A stretch of 64,000 nucleotides of DNA from Longilinea arvoryzae (lineage in GTDB: Bacteria; Chloroflexota; Anaerolineae; Anaerolineales; Anaerolineaceae): NCBI RefSeq assembly GCF_001050235.1, contig NZ_DF967972.1:1922107-1986106 (forward strand), in the 5' to 3' direction. Shown here piece by piece: positions 17,671 to 25,010 of this stretch; positions within the stretch are counted from its first letter, which is position 1; each line of letters opens with the position of its first letter. The notes under the pieces are model-generated. The model was not told where the DNA came from, did not search any database, and saw only the letters and a program-made list of their open reading frames with translations. The position numbers and the translations under genes are program-made.

Positions 17671-18273
17671 ATGAATTTCCTGATCGATCCCAATCTTGCG
17701 TACGTGCTGTTGGTGTGCGGATTCGTTCTGGCTGTTTTGGCGTTGTTCACGCCGGGAACCGGTCTGCTTGAAATTGGGGCTCTGTTTACATTGGCTGTGG
17801 CCGGCTATGGCATCGCCACCCTGCCGACTAATTGGTGGGCGCTGGTGATCCTGGTGGTGGGCATCGTCCCGTTCCTGTTCGGGCTGCGTCGTAAACGGCA
17901 ATGGGGTTTTCTCGCTCTATCCCTGTTGTTGATGATTGGCGGATCGATATTTCTATTCCGTAATGCCCAGGGCACGCCAGCCGTCAACCCAGCTTTGGCC
18001 GTGTTATTGTCTGCGGCGGCGTTGGGTATCCTGTGGATCATCGGCCGGCGGGGGCTGGAAGCGGCTCGCCTGCGCCCTTCGATGGATTTGGGAAGATTGA
18101 TTGGAAAGACCGGCGAGGCGCATACGGATGTGTTCTCAGAAGGCAGCGTTTACGTGGGCGGCGAAGAATGGACAGCCCGGAGCGAGGTTCTCATTCCTAA
18201 AGGGGCGGCGGTTCGTGTCATCGGAAGAGAAGGTCTGGTATTGCTGGTCGAAGCAGTACCCCCCAAGTCCTGA
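17671..18273 (+). CDS. NfeD-like membrane protein
   Basis: The 200-residue protein has four or five hydrophobic segments in its first 125 residues and a C-terminal OB-fold-like domain (GKTGEAHTDVFSEGSVYVGG, EVLIPKGAAVRVIGREG), the NfeD arrangement. NfeD proteins pair with SPFH/stomatin-type proteins, and the next gene encodes one, 47 bases downstream. It lacks the N-terminal ClpP-like protease domain of long NfeD (NfeD1b) proteins, so it is the short form. Likely role is assembly or control of SPFH membrane microdomains. Confidence 0.88.
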   Translation: MNFLIDPNLAYVLLVCGFVLAVLALFTPGTGLLEIGALFTLAVAGYGIATLPTNWWALVILVVGIVPFLFGLRRKRQWGFLALSLLLMIGGSIFLFRNAQGTPAVNPALAVLLSAAALGILWIIGRRGLEAARLRPSMDLGRLIGKTGEAHTDVFSEGSVYVGGEEWTARSEVLIPKGAAVRVIGREGLVLLVEAVPPKS

Positions 18274-18320
18274 TCCCATAACGATCTGGACGGTTCAACC
18301 CATTTCAACGGAGGTCATCC

Positions 18321-19226
18321 ATGAATAATCTTACACTACTCTATTGCCTTTTCGGCTTCATCGCGCTGTTGCTGGTGATTTTTCTGGCAGCAGCCATCAA
18401 GATCGTGCCTGAATACCAACGCTTGGTGGTCTTCCGCCTCGGCCGCTGTATCGGCGCACGCGGCCCGGGCCTGGTCCTGTTGATCCCCTTCGTCGATCGG
18501 GGCGTGCGAGTCGACCTGCGCGAACAGGTGCGTGAGATCCCGGCCCAAACTTCGATCACGAAGGATAACGCGCCCATCTCGATCGATTTCCTGTGGTACT
18601 ACAAGATTTTTGACCCCGTTGAGAGTGTCTTGCAGGTAGGCAATTTCGAACTGGCTGCCCAGGGTATTGCCACGACCACACTGCGTTCCGTCATCGGCGG
18701 TATCATGCTGGACGGTGTGCTTTCCGAACGCGAGACGATCAACGCCGCGCTGCGCACCCGCCTGGATGAAGTCACCGAACGCTGGGGCGTTAAAGTGACC
18801 AACGTCGAAATCCGCGAGATCCTGCCGCCGCGGGATGTGCAGGACTCGATGAACCGGCAGTTGACGGCTGAACGAACCCGCCGCGCCGTGGTCACCGAAT
18901 CGACCGGTACGCGCGAAGCCAATATCAATGTTGCCGAAGGTGAAAAACAGGCCGCCATTCTGCGGGCCGAAGGTGAAAAGCAGTCCGCCATCCTGCGCGC
19001 TGAAGGTGAACGCCAGGCGCAGCTTCTGCGCGCCGAAGGCTATTCTGCAGCGTTGGATAAAATCTTCAGCATCGCCAAGACGGTCGATGGGAAGACGCTC
19101 ACGTTGCAGTACTTCGAGACTCTCAAGAACATGGCGGCCAATCCGTCCACCAAGTACATCTTCCCGATGGAATTCACCAGCCTGCTGGATAATTTCATCA
19201 ACACACGCAAAGAAACCAAAGAGTAA
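18321..19226 (+). CDS. SPFH/Band 7 (slipin/stomatin-like) protein
   Basis: Membrane-anchored scaffold protein of 301 residues. One N-terminal helix (FGFIALLLVIFLAAAIKIVP) is followed by the Band 7 domain (VPEYQRLVVFRLGRCIGARG, GPGLVLLIPFVDRGVRVDLR) and then an alanine/glutamate-rich coiled coil in which an 8-residue unit (AILRAEGEKQ) repeats about three times. GGAGGT precedes the ATG. Together with the NfeD-like gene it forms a two-gene operon closed by a hairpin at 19283. Confidence 0.93.
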   Translation: MNNLTLLYCLFGFIALLLVIFLAAAIKIVPEYQRLVVFRLGRCIGARGPGLVLLIPFVDRGVRVDLREQVREIPAQTSITKDNAPISIDFLWYYKIFDPVESVLQVGNFELAAQGIATTTLRSVIGGIMLDGVLSERETINAALRTRLDEVTERWGVKVTNVEIREILPPRDVQDSMNRQLTAERTRRAVVTESTGTREANINVAEGEKQAAILRAEGEKQSAILRAEGERQAQLLRAEGYSAALDKIFSIAKTVDGKTLTLQYFETLKNMAANPSTKYIFPMEFTSLLDNFINTRKETKE

Positions 19227-19282
19227 GCTGTTTGCAGCTTGCCCGTGGGATTGCTGTGCGCTAATCCTGACTCAACAGAACT

Positions 19283-19319
19283 TCCCACCCCCTTCTGGCG
19301 TTGTCCGGAGGGGGTGGGA
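19283..19319 (+). terminator. GC-rich hairpin after the SPFH gene
   Basis: TCCCACCCCCT (19283-19293) pairs with AGGGGGTGGGA (19309-19319). There is only ATTG after the stem, so termination strength is uncertain. Confidence 0.55.
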
Positions 19320-19340
19320 TTGCAAACCGGATGCCTGTGA

Positions 19341-19787
19341 ATGGACCGATTACGATTTGAACTTCTGCCGGCCCGGATCGGCGATTTGAATGCATTGCAT
19401 CACCTGGAGCATGAATGCTTCATACAGGATGCCTGGCCCCTGTTGGACCTCATGGGGGTGTTGACCATCCCCGGAGTGGTGCGCATCAAAGCCATCATTG
19501 GGAATGAGATGGTCGGTTTCATTGCCGGTGAAATCGATCGCACCCGAAAACAGGGCTGGATCACCACGGTGGGCGTCCTGCCGCAATACCGGGGTCAGGG
19601 GATTGGCACAGCCCTGCTGGAGGCCTGCGAACAGGCCATGAACATGCCGTGCGTGCGATTATGTGTGCGTTGTAGCAACCAGACGGCGTTGAACCTGTAT
19701 GCCCGCAACAACTACCATCAGGTGGAACGCTGGCAGGCTTATTATCAGGATGGAGAAGATGCCTTTGTACTGGAAAAATGTCGTTGA
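19341..19787 (+). CDS. GNAT family N-acetyltransferase
   Basis: Acetyl-CoA-dependent acetyltransferase of 148 residues. Motif A reads TVGVLPQYRGQGIGTALLEA, with the Q/R-x-x-G-x-G/A pyrophosphate loop; motif B is near LNLYARNNYHQVERWQAYY. The overall form resembles RimI-like protein N-acetyltransferases, but the target cannot be read. The ribosome site is weak. Its stop codon overlaps the -35 box of the promoter at 19784. Confidence 0.88.
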   Translation: MDRLRFELLPARIGDLNALHHLEHECFIQDAWPLLDLMGVLTIPGVVRIKAIIGNEMVGFIAGEIDRTRKQGWITTVGVLPQYRGQGIGTALLEACEQAMNMPCVRLCVRCSNQTALNLYARNNYHQVERWQAYYQDGEDAFVLEKCR

Positions 19788-19812
19788 CTTTCCCGGAATT
19801 AAGATATATGAT
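19784..19812 (+). promoter_or_regulatory. Sigma-70-type promoter
   Basis: TTGACT (19784-19789), a 17-base spacer and TATGAT (19807-19812) form a near-consensus promoter. It overlaps the end of the acetyltransferase gene and points to the leader and terminator at 19819-19907 and the small SWIM gene behind them. Confidence 0.8.
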
Positions 19813-19818
19813 TAGTTA

Positions 19819-19907
19819 AGGAGCTAAAAGATATTCGCTATGCGAGTCGCTACCGCCATAATCTTCCAGGCAAGACCCAGGGCACGCGTCTGAACGCGTG
19901 CCTTTTT
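19819..19907 (+). ncRNA. Candidate attenuator leader or small RNA
   Basis: Transcription from the promoter at 19784 would start near 19819 and meet a perfect terminator (see 19881) after about 89 bases, before the ribosome site of the next gene. The leader can fold: AAGAT (about 19829) can pair with ATCTT (about 19860) around an inner TCGC/GCGA stem. No known riboswitch consensus was recognised. It may be a free small RNA or a transcription attenuator for the SWIM gene. Confidence 0.4.
19881..19907 (+). terminator. Strong rho-independent terminator in the leader of the SWIM gene
   Basis: GGCACGCGT (19881-19889) pairs with ACGCGTGCC (19894-19902) around CTGA and is followed by TTTTT. It lies only 20 bases before the AAAGGAG ribosome site of the gene at 19945. 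Confidence 0.9.
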
Positions 19908-19944
19908 GCTACTTACCCACCCCTTTGAAAGGAGATCGCAAATT

Positions 19945-20190
19945 ATGGACTACGGGATGATTGGCAAGATCGAGAAAGCCAAGCGATATGCTCAGGAACG
20001 CAACAGGTTCCATTTTAAATCAATGCAGGTTGTAGTCGACGGGGATAATAATCCCCATACGGTATCTTTTGAGCGTGGCGAGTGGCAGTGCGATTGCGCT
20101 TTTTTCTCAACGCGTGGTCGTTGTGTGCACACCATCGCGCTGGAAACCATCCTTGAAGGAATGATTAACGGCTTACCGGTCGAATCCTGA
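19945..20190 (+). CDS. Small SWIM zinc-finger protein
   Basis: An 81-residue protein whose C-terminal half contains CDCAFFSTRGRCVH, a CxC-x(n)-CxH SWIM motif expected to bind one zinc ion. The N-terminal half is basic and aromatic (KAKRYAQERNRFHFKSMQV), suited to nucleic-acid or protein contact. SWIM domains usually occur in larger proteins (SWI2/SNF2 helicases, transposases); here the domain is alone. AAAGGAGAT precedes the ATG; an in-frame ATG at 19906 lies inside the terminator and is unlikely. Function unknown. Confidence 0.82.
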   Translation: MDYGMIGKIEKAKRYAQERNRFHFKSMQVVVDGDNNPHTVSFERGEWQCDCAFFSTRGRCVHTIALETILEGMINGLPVES

Positions 20191-20215
20191 TCTCTGACAA
20201 TCGAATAGAATATCC

Positions 20216-20247
20216 CAGAGCCGGGCGCTACCTGGCTCTGATTATTT
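20216..20247 (+). terminator. Terminator after the SWIM gene
   Basis: CAGAGCC (20216-20222) pairs with GGCTCTG (20234-20240), followed by ATTATTT. A TATAAT at 20267-20272 downstream may be the -10 of the next gene. Confidence 0.7.
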
Positions 20248-20302
20248 AAAATAACCGATCTATGGATATAATCTAGAGGATTGGCCTGATCAGGAGAAGG
20301 CG

Positions 20303-20944
20303 ATGAATCTGGAGACTCAACTCACTGCTGGCGAACGAGATCAGTTACAAAGTCTGAATACCCCCTATCGTTTGCAATTATACCTGGACAGACTGCCCTA
20401 CGTTGCTGAAGAACGCAACCGCAGCCCGCTGGCTGTCCTGCGGGATGGCCAGTGTCATTGCTACGACGGCGCGTTATTGGCCGCAGCCGTGCTCCGGCGC
20501 ATGGGACAGGCGCCGCTGGTCATGAATTTATGGCCCGAGCCGGGATTGGATGACGATCACGTGCTGGCGCTTTATCGGGTGGATGGGTGTTGGGGCGCGG
20601 TGGCAAAATCGAATTACAGCGGCCTGCGCTTCCGCGAACCGGTCTACCGTTCACTGCGCGAGCTGGCGATGACCTACTTCGAGGTTTATTACAACCTGGA
20701 TCGGATCAAGACGCTGCGCAGTTACACGCGGCCCTTCGACTTGAGCCGTATGGATGCCCTTGAATGGGAAACCGATGAGGGCGGCGTAGCGGCCGTCGAA
20801 GATCATCTGCACCACCTACGCCGGTTCGAACTGCTCACTCCGAAAATGATCCAAAGCCTTTCGCCGGTCGACGAGCGCGCCTATCACGCCGGCATGCACG
20901 GGACCAATATCGAGCAGTCTTTCGGTCGGCGCGAAAATCCATAA
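20303..20944 (+). CDS. Transglutaminase-like domain protein
   Basis: A 213-residue soluble protein. The segment RDGQCHCYDGALLAAAVLRR followed by DDDHVLALYRVDGCWGAVAKS resembles the transglutaminase/protease-like fold: a cysteine at the start of a helix after a short lead, then a histidine in a strand, then an acidic or polar third residue. The match is to the general pattern only. AGGAGAAGG precedes the ATG. It converges on the CPBP protease gene with four bases between the stops. Function unknown. Confidence 0.6.
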   Translation: MNLETQLTAGERDQLQSLNTPYRLQLYLDRLPYVAEERNRSPLAVLRDGQCHCYDGALLAAAVLRRMGQAPLVMNLWPEPGLDDDHVLALYRVDGCWGAVAKSNYSGLRFREPVYRSLRELAMTYFEVYYNLDRIKTLRSYTRPFDLSRMDALEWETDEGGVAAVEDHLHHLRRFELLTPKMIQSLSPVDERAYHAGMHGTNIEQSFGRRENP

Positions 20945-20948
20945 GCAT

Positions 20949-21551
20949 TCATTTCGCCAGCAATACAATCATCACTGCCAAATAGGCATGGATGATGAAC
21001 GGGTAGAAAAAGGATTTCGTGCGCCAGGCAAGGTAGCCAAACGCACTGCCGCCAAAAATGCAGCTTAAGGTTTCCAATTCAGGTTTCCCAAAATGCATCA
21101 AAGTAAAGGGAATTGCCTGAATCAGGATTGCGTAAGGCCCCATGATTCGGGCCAGCGTAAAGAGCAGAAATCCGCGAAAGAAGAATTCCCAACCGATCAT
21201 TCCCAGCGTCGTCCGGAAGATGAAGGGTAAGGTTTGGCCGGGAGACGCGGAATAGTACTGCCGGAATTGGTCCAGCCGGAGGATGAAGGGCAGGATGAAC
21301 GTGAGTCCGAGAATACTGATGGCGCTGATGGACAATCCCAGTTTCCAATTGCCCGGACGCAGGCCATACTCCGCGGGTGATTCTCGAAAAACAAGCAGAA
21401 TAAACAATACCGGCAGGATGAAATAAAAGAGCGCCATGTCCTGGCTGAAATTCTCGAACAGGTTGTGATAATGGTCCGTCACCATAATCAGCGTGGACAG
21501 GATGATGGCGCCGATCGCCTTCCAATCGATGAGAGGATGAACTCGTCCCAC
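20949..21551 (-). CDS. CPBP family intramembrane metalloprotease
   Basis: Predicted CAAX-protease/bacteriocin-processing type membrane protein of 200 residues with about six hydrophobic segments. The three active-site motifs are present: GWEFFFRGFLLF (motif 1, with Trp-Glu in place of the usual Glu-Glu of EExxxR), FTLMHFGKPELE (motif 2 with His) and the C-terminal IHAYLAV (motif 3 with His). The first glutamate replacement is found in part of the family but could affect activity. It is 42 bases downstream of the DinB-like gene and probably in its operon. Confidence 0.85.
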   Translation of the reverse strand: MGRVHPLIDWKAIGAIILSTLIMVTDHYHNLFENFSQDMALFYFILPVLFILLVFRESPAEYGLRPGNWKLGLSISAISILGLTFILPFILRLDQFRQYYSASPGQTLPFIFRTTLGMIGWEFFFRGFLLFTLARIMGPYAILIQAIPFTLMHFGKPELETLSCIFGGSAFGYLAWRTKSFFYPFIIHAYLAVMIVLLAK

Positions 21552-21593
21552 GGTTTCCTTAATCGCATTTCACATGGGCGGCTTTGGAAATCA

Positions 21594-22097
21594 TTATTGG
21601 GCAGAATAGGGGGCCTTTGTATCGATGGAGCCGACGAAAACCGGCAGTTTGGTGTGCCCCAACATCTGGCGAATGGCCTGATTTTCACCGTTGTGATACC
21701 AGTAATGGTAAATCACGCGCTGCAACATATTGCCGTAAATGGGCATATCGTCCTTTTTTTGGACGTGTTCGAGTAGGATTTCCGTTGTGAGCGCCTCCAG
21801 CCAGGGATCCACGGCGGCTGTGATTTCGCGCCAGGCGGCGAGCACTTCGGGCAGCGGCGGCGTACTGGCCGGCGCCCCATAGGCAAAGGCTTTGTGAATC
21901 TCGGGGAAAAGCAGGCTGCCCTGTGGATAGAAGAGAAAATATTTTTGTTCCTGCCAGGCCAGATGCCCGACATTCCAACTGATGCAGTTCATCGGCGACA
22001 GGCGTTTACGCGCATCCGTATCGGTCACTCCGCGTATTCCGCGCATGAATTCGCTGCGCGTAAACTGCAACTGCGTGGCAAGGGGGTGAAGGGACAT
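21594..22097 (-). CDS. DinB-like protein
   Basis: A 167-residue four-helix-bundle protein of the DinB/YfiT type. The metal-binding histidines are in WNVGHLAWQE and HYWYHNGENQAIRQMLGH, and the N-terminus has the usual long helix (QLQFTRSEFMRGI). Members include thiol-dependent (mycothiol, bacillithiol) transferases and many proteins of unknown function. AAGGAGCCGC precedes the ATG. Likely co-transcribed with the downstream CPBP protease gene. Confidence 0.78.
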   Translation of the reverse strand: MSLHPLATQLQFTRSEFMRGIRGVTDTDARKRLSPMNCISWNVGHLAWQEQKYFLFYPQGSLLFPEIHKAFAYGAPASTPPLPEVLAAWREITAAVDPWLEALTTEILLEHVQKKDDMPIYGNMLQRVIYHYWYHNGENQAIRQMLGHTKLPVFVGSIDTKAPYSAQ

Positions 22098-22278
22098 TTT
22101 TGCGGCTCCTTGTGAAGTCTCAAATTGATATGATGATCCATATTATCACGAAAGAGAGATCGCAAGAATTAATCGATCCAAATTCTATTCTCTCCCGGCG
22201 TGTTCAAACGCCCGGGTGGGGCGAATACAATTCATGGAAGAAAGAAAACAAGGTGAAGAGGAAATGGTAATCCGAGTC

Positions 22279-22311
22279 GAAGGGACCGGCGCTGGTTGCA
22301 CGCCGGTCCCT
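22279..22311 (-). terminator. GC-rich hairpin downstream of the LLM oxidoreductase gene
   Basis: AAGGGACCGGCG (22279-22290) pairs with CGCCGGTCCCTT (22300-22311). It starts 27 bases beyond the stop of the minus-strand oxidoreductase gene. The T-run after the stem is short, so it may be weak. The rest of 22098-22337 shows no gene. Confidence 0.6.
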
Positions 22312-22337
22312 TAACCCAAAATGAGGAGAAAAATGGA

Positions 22338-23357
22338 TCAGCAGCCTTCCGCGAAGGCATCGACAACAGGGCGGATATCGGGCATCATCGGGAACAGAAT
22401 GGGGCAGGTGACGCCGGCATCGATATATTCTTTTACCTTGGTGCGGCATTCCTGGGTGGTGCCGACGGCCATCAATTTTCGCACCACATCCTCGGGGATT
22501 TCCTTGCTGGCCCGAATGTAATCTGCTTCGGTAGCGGGCCAGCCCAGGATGGACTGTACTTTTTCGAGCAATTCGTCGCTCACGCCGCTGGCTTTCATGA
22601 TGTGCGGTTCGGTGGCCAGGTAGTAGGCGACCAGTTTCTTGGCTTCGGCCATGGCGGCATTGGGATCCTTATCCGATAAGCTGCACACCAGCAGTTCGGG
22701 CAGGTCGATTTCCTGCATCGAGCGGCCCGCTTTTTCGGCGCCCTTTTGAACCAGCGATATGGCATGCCGGATATAGTCCACCGACACCACATAATTCAGG
22801 ACGACGCCATCTGCGATTTCACCGGCCATTTCGAGCATCTTCTCGCCGGTTGCGCCGATGTAAATGGGAATATCGCGCACCGAACGGTCGCCGTATGCCA
22901 CATCGAGCTGGACGCGATCGAGGTTGACGAACTGCCCGTGATAGGAGACTTCCTGCATCGAAAAGAGCTGGCGGATGGATTCGATGTTTTCGCGCATGGC
23001 CTGGAGAGGTTTTTCGCGCTTGACCCCGACCCGGCTGGCGATGGGCTCCCACCAGGCGCCCAGGCCCAGCATGACCCGGCTACGGTCCTGATACTTACCG
23101 CCCAACTCCCACATGGTGCTCCAGGTGGCGGCAATGACGGCCGGGTTGCGCGTCCAGATCGGCAGGACGCCCGAGCCAAAGCGCAGGCGTTTTGTCTGCG
23201 CCAGGAAGGCGCTCATCATGACGATGCAATCCCGCGCCAGGCGCGTATCCGCCTGCCAGATTTCGCTGAAGCCGCGATCTTCGGCGTATTTGACGATTTC
23301 CATTTCGTACGGAATATTGTGCTTATCCTGCAGGTAAAGTGCAAAACGTGTGTGCAT
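22338..23357 (-). CDS. LLM class flavin/F420-dependent oxidoreductase
   Basis: A 339-residue TIM-barrel oxidoreductase of the luciferase-like superfamily. It shows [20 protein letters not shown] at the start, [55 protein letters not shown] and [25 protein letters not shown], closely following the F420-dependent Mer-like (methylenetetrahydromethanopterin reductase) group. Which of F420 or FMN it uses cannot be settled here. It is the last gene of the minus-strand AOR operon, 27 bases after the amidohydrolase gene, so it probably acts on a deaminated or oxidised intermediate. Confidence 0.9.
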   Translation of the reverse strand: MHTRFALYLQDKHNIPYEMEIVKYAEDRGFSEIWQADTRLARDCIVMMSAFLAQTKRLRFGSGVLPIWTRNPAVIAATWSTMWELGGKYQDRSRVMLGLGAWWEPIASRVGVKREKPLQAMRENIESIRQLFSMQEVSYHGQFVNLDRVQLDVAYGDRSVRDIPIYIGATGEKMLEMAGEIADGVVLNYVVSVDYIRHAISLVQKGAEKAGRSMQEIDLPELLVCSLSDKDPNAAMAEAKKLVAYYLATEPHIMKASGVSDELLEKVQSILGWPATEADYIRASKEIPEDVVRKLMAVGTTQECRTKVKEYIDAGVTCPILFPMMPDIRPVVDAFAEGC

Positions 23358-23384
23358 GGTGGCTCCGTGGTTCCCGTGAAAAGA

Positions 23385-24722
23385 TCAATCTCTGGCTTTT
23401 TCCCACAGCCGGTTGGCCTGAAGGTGCAAATCGCGCCGCAGGTCGCTTTCATCCCAACCGGCAGGCTGCCCGGCCTGATAAAGAGTCTTGCCGGCGGTCA
23501 TGACCAGGCGAATGTGCTCGGGGTTGCGATACAGGATCAACTGATCGTACAGGTTCCATTCCCCGTCCGGTGTCGGAAAATCGGCGTCGATGAGTTGAAG
23601 ATCGGCCTGCCAGCCCTCTTGAATGCAGCCGACCTTGTTCAGATTTAAGGCCTGAGCCCCGCCCAGGGTCGCCATTTTCCAGACCAGACCGGCCGGCATG
23701 ACCGCGGGGTCCTGCCGGTGAGCCTTGTGGATGAGGAACGCGCTCCGCATGACCTCGAAGAAGTTATCGATGTAACTGTCGGTCCCGAGGCCTACGATGG
23801 CGCCTCTGGCGGTCAATTCCGGCACCGGCGCAATTCCACCTCCGACCTCGCAATTCGAAAGCGGCATGTGCGCGACGCGTATTCCGCGGTCGGCGATCAA
23901 ATCCACCTCATGCGGCGATAACTGGACGCATTGGGAGGCCAGCATGCGATTGCCGGCCACGCCCAGATCAGCGTAATATTCGATCGGGCGCTTGCCGTAG
24001 TTCCGGACCGCTTGTTCGGGTTCGTACGTTCCCTCCGAACAGTGCATGTGGACCAGACAGTCCAGCTCCGATGCCAGATCGAAGGCCGAGGCGATCATTT
24101 CCGGGCCGCAGGTGAATGTGGTATGAAAACACATCAATCCCTGCACCAGGCCGCCCATCCGTTTCCGCTCGCGAATGAAATCCGCGTTCTCGCGCAGGCC
24201 GAGTTGCGCGTTTTCCGGGCTGACCCTTTCGGTGGTTTCGAACGAGAGGAAGGCACGCTGGCCGAAGCGCTCGACGATTTTCGCCTGGACATTCAGGCAG
24301 CCCGGCAGCGAATGGGGTCCCTCGAGGCAATCGTAGAAACTGGTGACGCCGCTTTTGATCATTTGAACGCACTGCCAGGCCGTGGCGGCTTTCAGCATGT
24401 CGTGGTCGATGCGGTCTTCGACCATCGGCCACCAAAAATCGTGCAGGAACGGCCAAAAACCGGCCGGCGCTTTGCCCAAGGGCAGGCCATGCGCCAAAAC
24501 GCCATACAGATGGGTGTGGGCATTTACAAAACCGGGCGAAAGGACCTGGCGGGGTGCTTCGAGGACGGTTGAGTTCGGGAAGTTTTGGCGGAGATCGGCG
24601 TTTGGCGCCACGTGCGTAATGACGCCGTCATTGATGCGCACTCCCCAGTAATGCAGGGGCGGCTGTGGAGCAACGCTAATCAGCCATTCTGGCAGGATCA
24701 ACATGGAGGGCATGCTTTTCAC
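23385..24722 (-). CDS. Amidohydrolase of the ATZ/TRZ deaminase type, with altered metal site
   Basis: A 445-residue member of the metal-dependent hydrolase superfamily (chlorohydrolase, MTA/SAH deaminase, guanine deaminase group). LSPGFVNAHTHLYG holds the HxH pair, DCLVHMHCSE the next His, and GLGTDSYIDNFFEVMR the Asp. At the strand-6 position where relatives have a histidine before cysteine-valine (HCV), this protein reads LASQCVQLSPHEV, with glutamine (codon CAA near 23925). A metal ligand thus seems to be missing; the enzyme may use another residue or have changed chemistry. It lies six bases after the MoaD-like gene and is co-transcribed with the AOR genes. Confidence 0.88.
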   Translation of the reverse strand: MKSMPSMLILPEWLISVAPQPPLHYWGVRINDGVITHVAPNADLRQNFPNSTVLEAPRQVLSPGFVNAHTHLYGVLAHGLPLGKAPAGFWPFLHDFWWPMVEDRIDHDMLKAATAWQCVQMIKSGVTSFYDCLEGPHSLPGCLNVQAKIVERFGQRAFLSFETTERVSPENAQLGLRENADFIRERKRMGGLVQGLMCFHTTFTCGPEMIASAFDLASELDCLVHMHCSEGTYEPEQAVRNYGKRPIEYYADLGVAGNRMLASQCVQLSPHEVDLIADRGIRVAHMPLSNCEVGGGIAPVPELTARGAIVGLGTDSYIDNFFEVMRSAFLIHKAHRQDPAVMPAGLVWKMATLGGAQALNLNKVGCIQEGWQADLQLIDADFPTPDGEWNLYDQLILYRNPEHIRLVMTAGKTLYQAGQPAGWDESDLRRDLHLQANRLWEKARD

Positions 24723-24728
24723 CTCGGC

Positions 24729-25010
24729 CTAACCGCCTGAGACGGCGGGAAACAGCATAATCGCGTCGCCGTCGCGCAGGATTTTTCGAGAGTCGGGTTG
24801 GCCGACCAGACGCCCGTTGACAAAGACTTTCAGGTAATTGCTGAGGTCGCCATTTGGCAGCAGCAGCGTTTGAAAGGCCCCCGGGTATTCGGATGCCAGC
24901 TTTTGGATTGCTTCGAGAAGCGGCGTGCCTTCGGGGACGGTTTTGTGAATCTGCCGGGCTCCCACTGCATCGGCCAAAACATTGTAGAGAAAAAAGGAAA
25001 TCTGGATCAT
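24729..25010 (-). CDS. MoaD/ThiS-family sulfur carrier protein
   Basis: A 93-residue ubiquitin-fold protein ending in Gly-Gly (LFPAVSGG), the residue pair that is thiocarboxylated by a MoeB/ThiF-type enzyme. The hydrophobic start MIQISFFLYNVLADAVG and VFVNGRLVGQPDSRKILRDG are typical of MoaD. Its ATG overlaps the stop of AOR 1 (ATGA), which points to dedicated sulfur supply for the tungsto-/molybdopterin of the adjacent aldehyde oxidoreductases. An upstream in-frame ATG at 25097 lies inside AOR 1 and lacks conservation. Confidence 0.85.
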   Translation of the reverse strand: MIQISFFLYNVLADAVGARQIHKTVPEGTPLLEAIQKLASEYPGAFQTLLLPNGDLSNYLKVFVNGRLVGQPDSRKILRDGDAIMLFPAVSGG

